Source: Candidatus Hydrogenedentota bacterium
GTDB lineage: Bacteria > Hydrogenedentota > Hydrogenedentia > Hydrogenedentales > CAILVY01
DNA length: 40,452 nt
Assembly: GCA_029565395.1 (NCBI GenBank)
Contig: JAKQOG010000042.1
Coordinates: forward strand, 1 to 40,452
Reading direction: 5' to 3'
Below, in pieces: positions 1-8,126 of this stretch. The notes under the pieces are model-generated. The model saw only the letters and a program-made list of their open reading frames with translations. It made no database searches and was not told the DNA's origin. Within the stretch, counting starts at the first letter, position 1. Each line of letters opens with the position of its first letter. The translations under genes and the position numbers were made by a program.

Positions 1-202
1 AACCTCTGCCTCAACAGGGGGGTGTTCTCACGGTAGCCATCCGGCGTCCGCCTTTAGCGGCATGTCGTAAGCTGCGCAGATATTGAACTCCCGGACGATA
101 CGAAAAGGATCAACGCTTCTAGGCCTAATCGCACACAGCAGGGAAAACAGATTCAACTTTTTATCCGCATTTTGCAGCCGAAGTATACCAAATTTGTGGG
201 AA
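1..202. other. Left edge, no supported gene
   Basis: Short open frames occur on both strands here but none has a good ribosome binding site, a recognisable motif or a partner gene. The end of a gene lying to the left of the window could be included, but I cannot show it. Confidence 0.4.
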
Positions 203-373
203 ATGAACAAGTGCGATTATTGCAAAAGGCACGGTTTTTATGTCGTGCAGTGGCGAGGACCGGAAGGACCGGAGAGGTCCGGAAATTTCTATCGATTCCT
301 GGATGTTAAAGAAGGTGGCACGCATGCAGCGGGTTGGCAAAGCGGTAAGTACTGTAACTGGATGTTGATATGA
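203..373 (+). CDS. Doubtful small ORF with CxxC and GP-rich repeat
   Basis: This could encode 56 residues starting MNKCDYCK, with a CxxC pair near the N-terminus and a third Cys near the C-terminus. The sequence between 257 and 283 holds the 8-base word GGACCGGA twice, 9 bases apart, and a GGTCCGGA variant 10 bases after the second copy, giving a small Gly-Pro-Glu-rich stretch. The only candidate ribosome binding site (GTGGG) is too close to the ATG. Its 3' end overlaps a strong promoter for the next gene, so it is not simply the frameshifted front of that gene. I do not recognise it and it may be non-coding. Confidence 0.2.
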   Translation: MNKCDYCKRHGFYVVQWRGPEGPERSGNFYRFLDVKEGGTHAAGWQSGKYCNWMLI

Positions 374-393
374 TGAAGGATATATTTTACAAT
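365..393 (+). promoter_or_regulatory. Sigma-70-type promoter for the radical-SAM-like gene
   Basis: A -35 box TTGATA (365-370) and a -10 box TACAAT (388-393) are separated by exactly 17 bases. Each matches consensus at five of six positions. Transcription would begin near 400 and give a leader of about 38 nt before the ATG at 438, with GGGAG at 419-423 as the ribosome binding site. The site makes the downstream gene an independent unit. Confidence 0.6.
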
Positions 394-437
394 TCCTGAG
401 AACCAACACCAATAAACCGGGAGTAAATGAAAACCTT

Positions 438-1190
438 ATGTCCAGCGGAGGTCAGGCAGGTCAAACAGAAAATAGTCCAGATCCTTTCCACGTAGTGCGG
501 CGAATCCGCAAAGGAATGAAATCCGCAGTGGAGTTATCGGAAGAGCAATCGGCACAAATCGCTTTTTTATGGATGGATGTATCAAAAGAAGGGATTGCGC
601 GCCAGGAGAACGCACCTGCTCCTGCCAGAGTGTTAACTCTGGACGATTGGCTGAATGTGATCGATGAGGCGGCGGGATATGGAGTGAATTGGCTGATATT
701 GACACTTCGAACGTCCCCCTCTCGGCATCCCGACATCTGGAAAATCGCACAATGGGCACAAGAAGCTCATGGAATGCGGTTGGGAATTCACATCGCGGTG
801 GATAATTTAACCGATGATGAAGTGGATTCCTTTTCCCGATTGGATGGGACGAAAATAACGCTATATGTTAAACAGGATTTGCATGAACGGCTTGCACCAC
901 TTGAATCCATGGGCATAAAAATTGGTTTAGCGGATCCACAGACATACGGGGAGAGGCCAAATTGTAACGGTCCAGCCCGGATGATTTTTACCGATCCGGA
1001 AGGAGTGTTGTACACATGCGGTTTGGTGCAGGGCAATCAGACCTTTCGTCTGGGAACAATTTTTGAAAAAACATTTAAAGAAATCCTTCAGGACCCAAAT
1101 CTCCCCCACGCTGTTCCGAAGACGATGCATCATGTATCAGAGGGATGTGATGGATGCCCCTCATTGATCGTGAATTTCACGGAATCCTGA
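438..1190 (+). CDS. Radical-SAM-like protein without SAM cluster, Twitch/SPASM-like C-terminus
   Basis: The protein has 250 residues. Its layout follows radical SAM/SPASM enzymes: a strand ending in WMDVS (45-49), a helix after VLTLDDW (65-71), a strand WLILTL (85-90), then a C-terminal auxiliary domain with the typical FTDPEGVLYTCG wording. Cysteines 176, 194, 237 and 240 could hold one Fe-S cluster. However, residues 1-175 contain no cysteine, so the CX3CX2C motif that binds the SAM-cleaving cluster is absent, and the GGEP motif is replaced by LRTSPSRHP. It therefore cannot be a normal SAM radical enzyme. It might bind a peptide or partner, or be a retired enzyme under selection. Its 3' end overlaps the convergent Nif11-like gene by 30 bases. 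The start is supported by GGGAG and a promoter at 365-393. Function is unknown. Confidence 0.75.
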   Translation: MSSGGQAGQTENSPDPFHVVRRIRKGMKSAVELSEEQSAQIAFLWMDVSKEGIARQENAPAPARVLTLDDWLNVIDEAAGYGVNWLILTLRTSPSRHPDIWKIAQWAQEAHGMRLGIHIAVDNLTDDEVDSFSRLDGTKITLYVKQDLHERLAPLESMGIKIGLADPQTYGERPNCNGPARMIFTDPEGVLYTCGLVQGNQTFRLGTIFEKTFKEILQDPNLPHAVPKTMHHVSEGCDGCPSLIVNFTES

Positions 1191-1436
1191 CCGGACTTGC
1201 TGATTGAGACCCATATCCCGGATAAGGTTGTCCAGGGATGGTGCTTCCAATTCCCCATCTGACAAGGCCACCACAGCGAAGCGGTATTCCTTTTCTGTAA
1301 AATGGTATCCAATGGTTTGCGCAAGCGCGATCAAATCCCGGATGGCGTCCTTTCCTTTAAGTCCTTTCAACTTCCGTTGCACTTTGGGATGTTGGTGAAT
1401 TTCTTGCAGGAAACGTATCGCGTCGTTTTTTGACAT
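1161..1436 (-). CDS. Nif11-domain small protein (leader-peptide-like)
   Basis: The 91-residue protein starts MSKNDAIRFLQEIHQHP and continues with DLIALAQTIGYHFTEKEY, matching the Nif11 domain found in nitrogen-fixation small proteins and in Nif11-type RiPP leader peptides. It also carries LSDGELEA, close to the LSDEELEAVAGG end of such leaders, but the Gly-Gly cleavage site is missing and the tail of about 26 residues has no Cys. It is thus leader-like but not an obvious modified-peptide precursor. It begins 9 bases after the stop of the HDOD gene with no clear ribosome binding site of its own, so it is probably translationally coupled. It converges on the radical-SAM-like gene and overlaps it by 30 bases. 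A small regulatory or adaptor protein is the alternative reading. Confidence 0.7.
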   Translation of the reverse strand: MSKNDAIRFLQEIHQHPKVQRKLKGLKGKDAIRDLIALAQTIGYHFTEKEYRFAVVALSDGELEAPSLDNLIRDMGLNQQVRSGFREIHDQ

Positions 1437-1445
1437 AGTTCAGCT

Positions 1446-2882
1446 TTACTGTTTCAGGGGGTGTTGCTGTGCGATATGAATCGCAGTGGCAAGATCCATT
1501 TTTAACTCGGCGAGTATAGAACGCAGGGATTCGAAATGGCCAGGAGCGGGTTCTTCGGTAACGTTGGCGAGTCGTGCGGCAATATGAATTAGTTGGGCCA
1601 TCATTTTTTCCGAAGCGGCTTTTTCTGGCATAAGGTAGTGGCGGAAGGTTTGTGCCAGAGCCACGGGATATCCCCATCGCGCTGCCAGGATCATGCCAAC
1701 TTCCGGGTGGGTAAGGTTGAAGAACTTGGACTCATGTTCACTCAAGGCGGCGCCCTGGATGTTCTCATCGAGTTGGGAATAGACCTGAGGTGCAATGGCC
1801 GCAAGGGCATAGGCCCCAAGACCGGAGAATAAACCGGCCGAGAAGGCGGTTCCCGGATTGATTTGCCCTATCGCCTGTGCAAGTCCTTCGGCAATTCGCG
1901 CGCATCGTACAGACCTCTGGCGCAAACCTTCAAGCCATGGCGTGGGGTAGGCTGTCTTTGGGGCGGCGGCCACAGCCATCCCGTTTCTGCCAAGCATGGC
2001 GGCCGCCATAGGGATGTTATCGACCTGCCCCGGCAACCCGTAAGCGGTATGGTTTACCTGACGGATCAGGAGAGCGGCCAAAGGAGGATCTTGGCTGACA
2101 ATAGTAACTACCTCCTTCAACTCACTTTGGGGGTTGTTGATGAGAGCCTGGAATCGTTCGAATACAGGGGAAGACATGGGGAGATCCTCCAGCCTGTTGA
2201 GGCTTTCACTCACATCGATTTTGGAAATTGCATGCGTTTGGGGGATATTGAGCGACTCCGCGCTGACGACGGCGGCGGCGGGATCAGGATAATATTTCTT
2301 CACGGCGGCGAGGATATCATCGAGTTTGCATAACACCGCCTTGACCTTAAGCCCCGTCAGTTTTTCCATTTTTTCGATGGTGTCTCTATCCAGAGGACAA
2401 GCCATGGCAACGGTGAGCAATTTCCCAAGCTGATCGATGGGAAGAATAGAACATTCCAAGGCAAGTTCTCTTGGGATACGTTCGATCAACTTTCGATCAA
2501 TTTGTACACGTTTCAGATCAATCGCAGCTACTCCCGCTTGCCTGGAAAGAAAATCGTGGAGTTCATCTTTTTTTAGATACCCAAGGCGGATGAGAATTTC
2601 AAAGGTTTTCCCACCCTGTTTCTTTTGGCATTCAAGGGCCTCCAACAATTGGTTCGCGTCGATCAAACCGGCATCAACAAGCATTTGCCCAATAACTTCC
2701 CGTGCCTTGGGGGGGTCTTGCGGGGCAGGAGAAGGGCTGGAGGATTGAGCGGACGCTTCACCCACTTTGATGCGTTCACCACATTTGACGCATTTGTAGG
2801 TTTTACCAGCAGCGTCCAGAGGCGCTTTCATCTTCTGTCCGCACTGGCAAGTAATAATCATGTATGATGGTTCATCAGCCAT
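1446..2882 (-). CDS. Zinc ribbon-MshEN-HDOD signalling protein
   Basis: The protein has 478 residues from the ATG at 2882. GAGGAGGG lies just upstream with AGGAGG 5 nt from that ATG, which decides it over a longer frame beginning at 3026. Domains in order: a zinc ribbon with C12, C14, C31 and C34 (CQCG and CVKCGE); a linker rich in Ser and Pro; an MshEN/GspE N-terminal-type domain at about 60-200 (VIGQMLVDAGLID, then GYLKKDELHDFLS), a family in which some members bind cyclic di-GMP; and an HDOD domain at about 240-440 (LLIRQVNHTAYGLPG; ILAARWGYPVALAQ). HDOD domains are HD-like but usually lack catalysis and serve as signalling scaffolds. The architecture suggests a regulator of surface or motility behaviour, but its partners are not in this window. 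It is the first gene of an operon with the Nif11-like gene and is divergent from the coiled-coil gene at 3015. Confidence 0.8.
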   Translation of the reverse strand: MADEPSYMIITCQCGQKMKAPLDAAGKTYKCVKCGERIKVGEASAQSSSPSPAPQDPPKAREVIGQMLVDAGLIDANQLLEALECQKKQGGKTFEILIRLGYLKKDELHDFLSRQAGVAAIDLKRVQIDRKLIERIPRELALECSILPIDQLGKLLTVAMACPLDRDTIEKMEKLTGLKVKAVLCKLDDILAAVKKYYPDPAAAVVSAESLNIPQTHAISKIDVSESLNRLEDLPMSSPVFERFQALINNPQSELKEVVTIVSQDPPLAALLIRQVNHTAYGLPGQVDNIPMAAAMLGRNGMAVAAAPKTAYPTPWLEGLRQRSVRCARIAEGLAQAIGQINPGTAFSAGLFSGLGAYALAAIAPQVYSQLDENIQGAALSEHESKFFNLTHPEVGMILAARWGYPVALAQTFRHYLMPEKAASEKMMAQLIHIAARLANVTEEPAPGHFESLRSILAELKMDLATAIHIAQQHPLKQ

Positions 2883-3014
2883 ACAGCCCTCCTCATTCCG
2901 GACCAAGTTTTTTTCTGGAAGCCCGGACGTGCGTTTATGGTACACTACTAATGGCGTTGGATGCCATGTTGGGGAAGGAGATGCTGGAAAAGCTTTAGGG
3001 AAGGGTAAAAAGAT

Positions 3015-6000
3015 ATGCACCCTCAAGCGGTTGAAGAGCTACATAAACAGTGCGTGATCCTATACCGGGAGAAGAAGCACGAGGAGTCGCTGTCAGCCTT
3101 AGAGCGGCTGGCCCCGTTGGTGCCTAACAGCCCGGCGGTGTTGTATTTGCGAGCACAGAATCTTGCGGCCCTCGGCCAAACCCAGGAAGCGCTGCAGGAA
3201 TGTTCGCGGCTGCAAATGCTCCTCGATGAAACGCTGGAAAATGTCAAGGCATTAACGATGCTGCTGGATCCCGGGCAACGGGAAAGCCTCGAACAGATGG
3301 CCTCCGTCCAACTGCATCAGGGACAAGCTTTGCGCGCCACACTGGATGCGCGACAGGCGGAGGCAATGGACAATGCCCGTCTTCAAAACACCATAGAGGA
3401 ATTGCAGCGGGAACTGGCGGCGCTCAAAAGCCGATCCGACCAATCGGTGGAATCGCAACAGGCGTTGGCGGCGGAAGTGGAATCGTTGCGGCGCAAAGAG
3501 CAGGAAAAAGCCCAGGCGCTGGAAGGGGCGCGGGCGGAAATGGAGCGGTTGCGCACGACACTGGAGGAGCGGGAAGCAGCGATATCGCAGGCGGCGCGTG
3601 AAACAGAAGCGCACGAGAAAATCATGGAAAAGATGGAGGAGGAATTGGTAGCGCTTCACGAAAAAGCGGAAAATGCCGCAGCCTCTGAATTGACATTAAA
3701 CAAAGAAGTGCAAAAGCTTCGCTCGCAGGAGGACGCGAAAGCCAAGGCGCTCACGGATGCGCGGGGGGATCTTTCTCGTCTTCAGGAAGTATTGAAGGAA
3801 CGCGAGCAGGCCATCACGGAAGCGGAGAAGAAAAACGCAGAGCGTGAACAGGCCATGCAGGAGATGCGCCGTGAAATGGATCTACTCCGCAAACAGGCGC
3901 AGGAAGCCTCGTCGTCGCAAGAGTCTCTAAAAACGGAATTGCAGCAGCTTCGAACAAACGAAAAAGACAAGTCCGCCGCATTAGAGAATGCCCGGGCGGA
4001 ATTGGATGTATTAAAGACTTCGTTGAATGAACGGGAAGCGGCGGTTCGAGAGGCAGAGGCCCGCAGTCACGAGAATGAACGCGCCATGGCGGGTCTTCGT
4101 CAGCAATTGGAACAGTTGCATTCTCAAGCGGAACACGCCACAACCTCAGAGAAGACCCTGGCTGCTGAGGTCGCTCAGCTACGGGCGAACGAAGCGGTAA
4201 AATCCGCTTCCTTGAACAACACCCGGACAGAGATGGATAAGCTGAAAAAGCGGCTTTCCGAACGTGAAGCACAGTTGGAGGATGCGAAACAGCGCAGTTC
4301 CATGAGTCAAGAGGCGATGGCGGCGCTTCAAAATGAACTGGTTTCTCTTCACACGAAAGTGCAGGAGTTTTCGGAATCTGAGACCTCGCTGGACCAGGAA
4401 TTACAGGCGTTGCGCAACAGTGAGACGGAAAAAGCCAAAGCCCTGGATAGCGCACGGGATGAGTTAACTCAACTTCGGCAGCAATTGCAGACGCAACAGG
4501 CGGCGGTAAGCAATGCGGAAAAGAGCACTTCAGAACAGAGCGCGCAGATGTCGCAGTTGCAACGGGAATTGGAATCCATCCGGCAACAAGCGGCACGTGC
4601 GTCGAATTCTGAGAGCGCCCTGGCGAAGGAAGTGGAACAGCTCCGTGCAAATGAATCGGCTAAATCGAATGCCTTGAAGGAAGCCCAGAAGGAAATGGAG
4701 CGCCTCCGCGCAACGCTTCAACAACGGGAGCAAACCATACAGCAAGAGGCGGATACTGGCGCGGAGCATCAAGAAGCGATTTCAAGGTTGCAGAGCGAAT
4801 TGGTGGCATTGCACGCCCAAAAGGAGCAGGCTTCGGCCTCAGAAATGCGCCTGGTGGAAGAATTGGATCATCTCAAGAGCAATGAGACGACGAAAAACCA
4901 GGAACTGGAAAAGGCGCGTAAACAACTAGACACTCTGAGGGAGACGCTGCAGGAGCGCGAGGAAGCGGCCACAAAGGCCGCGGAAGAGAAGCGCCGGAGT
5001 GAAGAAACCATTGCCCGGCTGCAAAATGAACTCCAATCGTTGCGATCCGAGGAACATGACACCACCACTTCTCATGAGGAACTGGAAAATGAAATCGCCC
5101 AGCTTCGCAGGCAGGCGGATGATAAAGCAGAGTTTCTGGAAAAAGCGCAAAAAGAGATGGATACCTTGCGCCAAACGCTGGAAGAGCGGGATGAGGCTCT
5201 GGCAAGGACGGAACATTTACTGAACCGGGCACGCGCAAAGGTCAAGAGTCCACACCGTACAACCTTTATTTTGGCGGCTGTACTCGCGTTATGTATCGTA
5301 GTGTTGATATGGAATTGGTATTCCTCCAAATCAACGGTTGAAACCGAGGCTCCATCGTTCAACATCACTGTTGCGTTTCCCCAAGATCACACTATCGGCA
5401 GCCTTTATGCCCGTGAAGCCACCTCCCGAAATGCCCAGGATTGGCAACCGTATGAGGAGGCAAAAGGTGATGTGAAAATACGCACCGGCTTGGCATTATC
5501 GCTGAAAGCAAATGATTCCGTAGCCGATGATCTAAGCCCCCTGTCGGCCATCCCCGCCACTATGCTCAAATCGCTTTGGCTTCCGCGGCTTGTAGTTAAT
5601 GCGAAAAATCTACAGGTGCTTTCTCAGTTCAATGAGATGACAGAGCTTACAGTGGATGCGGCATTGCCGGAACGGGATAAAGAAGCTCTGCAGAAGAAGC
5701 TGCCGTTCTGTGCGATTACTGGGAAACCACCCGCCCCCGTACTTGAGGCGGAATTGAGTAAACCTCCAGTGCAGCGGGTACTCCATTTCCCTGCCAACAA
5801 ACCCTTGGGGCGAATTCTAACACGCCGATGGACCGAAACCGGCACGGAATCCTGGAAAGAATATTCCATGGCACGGGGTGAAGTGCAGGTAACGGGAGCG
5901 ATGGAAGCAAAGCTTGCAGTGGACGTAGACTCAGGTGGGGATCTGTCGTTCTTCAGTGCTTTGGGCAGTGATGACCTCCAGGCAGTAGAACTGGTAGGGC

Positions 6001-6371
6001 CTAACGTGACGGATGCAGGAATAGCCCATCTGAGCAAACTGACCGGATTGCGTGGTCTGAACTTGATTCATACCTCAGTGACGGATGCTGGCATCAAGTA
6101 TCTACAGGACATACAGGGGTTGCGTGAAATCGAGTTTTATGATGTTACGCTTACAGACGCAGGATTTGAAATACTGGCAAATCTGAAACATTTGCAGAAG
6201 CTTTGGATTGTGAATGCAAAGCTTACCAATGCGAGCGTAGCAAAAATCAAGGGAATGAGTTCGCTGCGCAGATTGCACCTGGCTAATGCCGGCATTTCAT
6301 CAGAAGGACTGGTTATCCTCAAGTACGATATGCCGTTCTGCGAAGTAACTCCCCTGCCAGAATCCAAATAG
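3015..6371 (+). CDS. Giant coiled-coil membrane protein with TPR and LRR ends
   Basis: The protein has 1118 residues. Residues 1-70 look like two TPR-type helical hairpins. Residues 155-745 are a coiled coil made of seven uninterrupted 77-residue units and a 52-residue partial one. A single membrane segment follows at 751-769 (FILAAVLALCIVVLIWNWY). The remainder (770-1118) has two related domains, at about 784-905 and 922-1115. Each has W-x2-Y-x2-A-x-G and ends in PFC. The second contains five 24-residue leucine-rich repeats of the VTDAGI type seen in planctomycete-like genomes. There is no signal peptide, so the coiled coil is probably cytoplasmic and the LRR part extracytoplasmic. GGGAAGGG upstream supports the start. 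Function is unknown; it could be a scaffold or tether between cell interior and envelope. It is not an SMC protein, since no ATPase motifs are present. Confidence 0.85.
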   Translation: MHPQAVEELHKQCVILYREKKHEESLSALERLAPLVPNSPAVLYLRAQNLAALGQTQEALQECSRLQMLLDETLENVKALTMLLDPGQRESLEQMASVQLHQGQALRATLDARQAEAMDNARLQNTIEELQRELAALKSRSDQSVESQQALAAEVESLRRKEQEKAQALEGARAEMERLRTTLEEREAAISQAARETEAHEKIMEKMEEELVALHEKAENAAASELTLNKEVQKLRSQEDAKAKALTDARGDLSRLQEVLKEREQAITEAEKKNAEREQAMQEMRREMDLLRKQAQEASSSQESLKTELQQLRTNEKDKSAALENARAELDVLKTSLNEREAAVREAEARSHENERAMAGLRQQLEQLHSQAEHATTSEKTLAAEVAQLRANEAVKSASLNNTRTEMDKLKKRLSEREAQLEDAKQRSSMSQEAMAALQNELVSLHTKVQEFSESETSLDQELQALRNSETEKAKALDSARDELTQLRQQLQTQQAAVSNAEKSTSEQSAQMSQLQRELESIRQQAARASNSESALAKEVEQLRANESAKSNALKEAQKEMERLRATLQQREQTIQQEADTGAEHQEAISRLQSELVALHAQKEQASASEMRLVEELDHLKSNETTKNQELEKARKQLDTLRETLQEREEAATKAAEEKRRSEETIARLQNELQSLRSEEHDTTTSHEELENEIAQLRRQADDKAEFLEKAQKEMDTLRQTLEERDEALARTEHLLNRARAKVKSPHRTTFILAAVLALCIVVLIWNWYSSKSTVETEAPSFNITVAFPQDHTIGSLYAREATSRNAQDWQPYEEAKGDVKIRTGLALSLKANDSVADDLSPLSAIPATMLKSLWLPRLVVNAKNLQVLSQFNEMTELTVDAALPERDKEALQKKLPFCAITGKPPAPVLEAELSKPPVQRVLHFPANKPLGRILTRRWTETGTESWKEYSMARGEVQVTGAMEAKLAVDVDSGGDLSFFSALGSDDLQAVELVGPNVTDAGIAHLSKLTGLRGLNLIHTSVTDAGIKYLQDIQGLREIEFYDVTLTDAGFEILANLKHLQKLWIVNAKLTNASVAKIKGMSSLRRLHLANAGISSEGLVILKYDMPFCEVTPLPESK
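3477..5093 (+). repeat. Seven tandem 231-base (77-residue) coding repeats
   Basis: Units begin at residues 155, 232, 309, 386, 463, 540 and 617 of the coiled-coil protein. Each is exactly 77 residues with no insertion or deletion, and a 52-residue eighth unit follows. The shared skeleton is L-x2-L-[RK]-x2-E-x2-K near the start, then AR-x-E-x2-x-L, ERE, and a Ser-rich S-E-x2-L-x2-E at the end. Seventy-seven equals eleven heptads, so each copy keeps the coiled-coil phase. Confidence 0.85.
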
Positions 6372-6394
6372 AGTGTACGTGAAACGGTGCCGGC

Positions 6395-7222
6395 TCAAAA
6401 ACGAGTTTGAAGGGCTGCAAGGATTGTCTCATAGCAGAAGACGGGAGTTTTGACTTTCCCCATTTCTGGGGCGCCTTTCATGGATCCATGACAATCACTT
6501 CCGCCAGTGACAAGCAGACGGCGTCTTTCCGCAAACGCGAGGAAATCTCCCGTATCACTGTTGGAGTGGCTGACATGATAGGCCTCGATGCCATCGAAGG
6601 GGAGTTCGTATAAGGGTGTGAGCAATCTGCGAATACTTTTACTGAGGCCGGGATGAGCGAGGAAGGCAAATCCTCCTGCCTGATGAATCAAGTCGATGGC
6701 GTTCCTGGCAGGCATAAGCATCTTGGGAACATAGGCGGGGCGCCCGGAGTTCAGGAATCGGTCAAAGCCTTCCTGGGTGCTTTTGGTAATCCCTCTGTTT
6801 CGGAGTTCGACAGCAATGTGCATGCGGCTAACGGCTCCCCCGGCGGCACGCGCCGTGAGAAGATCTGCATCAAGCTCAAATCCCAGTTCAGCCAAGCGTG
6901 CAATCATCTGGATGCCTCGCGCGCAGCGCGCGGCCACGCATGCGCCGAGGGCATCGGCCAGCACTGGATCATGGAAGTCAACGCCCAATCCGATAATGTG
7001 CACTTCATTGGATTCAAAGCGCGCACTGATTTCCGTACCCGTAAGAAACCCTAACCCAAGATTTGCAGCGGCTTGTTGCGCCTCTGCCACCCCTGAAACA
7101 GTGTCATGGTCCACGATGGCGATGGCGGCAATGGATAACGCGGATGCCCGTTGCGCCACACGTTCAGGAGGATCGGAACCGTCTGAATAGTGGGTGTGAA
7201 GATGCAAATCAACGTATGACAT
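6395..7222 (-). CDS. PHP-domain phosphoesterase (TrpH/YciV-like)
   Basis: The protein has 275 residues, typical of the stand-alone PHP family that includes Escherichia coli RNase AM (YciV). Metal-binding motifs are visible in order: HLHTHYSDGS at 7-16, VDHDT at about 37-41, the GTEIS strand, AHPG in the middle, and GGSDCHG near the C-terminus. Known members are metal-dependent 5'-3' exonucleases or nucleoside-phosphate phosphatases in the cytoplasm. It follows nusB by 11 bases and is the last gene of the riboflavin operon, so its expression probably follows the FMN riboswitch. Its exact substrate cannot be read from the sequence. The gene converges on the coiled-coil gene with 23 bases between them; no terminator is obvious. 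Confidence 0.85.
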   Translation of the reverse strand: MSYVDLHLHTHYSDGSDPPERVAQRASALSIAAIAIVDHDTVSGVAEAQQAAANLGLGFLTGTEISARFESNEVHIIGLGVDFHDPVLADALGACVAARCARGIQMIARLAELGFELDADLLTARAAGGAVSRMHIAVELRNRGITKSTQEGFDRFLNSGRPAYVPKMLMPARNAIDLIHQAGGFAFLAHPGLSKSIRRLLTPLYELPFDGIEAYHVSHSNSDTGDFLAFAERRRLLVTGGSDCHGSMKGAPEMGKVKTPVFCYETILAALQTRF

Positions 7223-7233
7223 TCGGGCGCATC

Positions 7234-7656
7234 CTAACGATTCTCCGTCACGCTATGGAAGAGCCGGTCCAAAACACCATTGACGAACCTCGGCGCGTCA
7301 TCGGCGCCAAACCGCTTAGTGACTTCAATGGCTTCGTTCATCGCCACGGCAGCGGGAACATCACTCACATGGATCATTTCGTATAATGCAACCCGCACTA
7401 CGGCCCATTCCAGATAGCCCACGCGGTCCGGGGACCATTTGTCGAGGGCTTCGGCAATTTGCCGGTCCAATTCCTTCCGGTGAGCGCATACACCGCGGAT
7501 AAGCGTTTCCGCATAGGATTTCACTGACGGCCGCGATGGACACAAGGTCCAAAACTCCTCAATGGCATCCTCCCATGCGTATTGTGTGAATTCCTGGCCG
7601 AACAAAAATTGAACCGCCCGCTCCCGCGCGCTTCGCCGTGCCCGTGTATTGATCAC
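7234..7656 (-). CDS. nusB: Transcription antitermination factor NusB
   Basis: The protein has 140 residues, the usual NusB length, and is all-helical. It begins with the RRSARERAVQFLFGQEF helix and ends with the conserved FVNGVLDRL block, with the AMNEAIEVTKRFG motif between. NusB pairs with ribosomal protein S10 (NusE), binds the boxA sequence of rRNA leaders and promotes antitermination. The start is GTG at 7656, one base after the ribH stop, so the two genes are translationally coupled. The ribH-nusB order is common in bacteria and supports the call. Confidence 0.93.
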   Translation of the reverse strand: MINTRARRSARERAVQFLFGQEFTQYAWEDAIEEFWTLCPSRPSVKSYAETLIRGVCAHRKELDRQIAEALDKWSPDRVGYLEWAVVRVALYEMIHVSDVPAAVAMNEAIEVTKRFGADDAPRFVNGVLDRLFHSVTENR

Positions 7657-7657
7657 G

Positions 7658-8122
7658 TTACAACCGCCCCAGCAAATTGACCATCTCTATGGCGCCCATG
7701 GCCGCATCACTGCCTTTGTTACCCGCTTTGGTGCCGGCACGCTCAATGGCCTGTTCGATGGAATCCGTGGTAAGCACACCGAACATCACCGGAACACCGG
7801 TCTGCATTCCGGCATGAGCAATACCCTTGGCCACTTCCGCGGCAATGTAATCAAAATGTGGCGTAGAACCGCGAATGACGCATCCAATGGCAATCACGGC
7901 GTCGAATTGGCCGGAAGCTGCCATTTTTTGCGCCACAAACGGAATTTCAAAAGCGCCCGGAACCCACGCCACGGTGATATTTTCCTCTGAGACATCATGG
8001 CGTTTAAGGGTGTCTATGGCGCCATCCAGCAGCTTCTTGGTAATAAATTCATTAAAACGGCTGGCTACAAGGCCGAAAGTTTTTCCCGCACCGTCAAAAT
8101 TGCCCTCAATCATTTTCATCAT
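7658..8122 (-). CDS. ribH: 6,7-dimethyl-8-ribityllumazine synthase
   Basis: The protein has 154 residues from the ATG at 8122. AGGAG stands 7 nt upstream and sets this start; a longer frame reaching 8197 only reads through the neighbouring gene. The enzyme condenses 5-amino-6-ribitylamino-uracil with 3,4-dihydroxy-2-butanone 4-phosphate, the penultimate step of riboflavin synthesis, and usually forms hollow capsids or pentamers. Visible motifs are SRFNEFIT (substrate binding), [22 protein letters not shown] and [11 protein letters not shown] with GNKGSDAA near the end. It lies between the DUF2007 gene (4 bases) and nusB (1 base). Confidence 0.95.
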   Translation of the reverse strand: MMKMIEGNFDGAGKTFGLVASRFNEFITKKLLDGAIDTLKRHDVSEENITVAWVPGAFEIPFVAQKMAASGQFDAVIAIGCVIRGSTPHFDYIAAEVAKGIAHAGMQTGVPVMFGVLTTDSIEQAIERAGTKAGNKGSDAAMGAIEMVNLLGRL

Positions 8123-8126
8123 GCCA

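Noticed and set aside
3477..5093. Regular 231-base periodicity considered as a CRISPR array or satellite
   Set aside because: Units are coding, diverged at the DNA level and lack identical short repeats with unique spacers.
3023..5368. Several long frames on the opposite strand of the coiled-coil gene
   Set aside because: They are shadows of the 231-base coding repeat: Phe/Arg/Leu- or Ser-rich, without ribosome binding sites or motifs.
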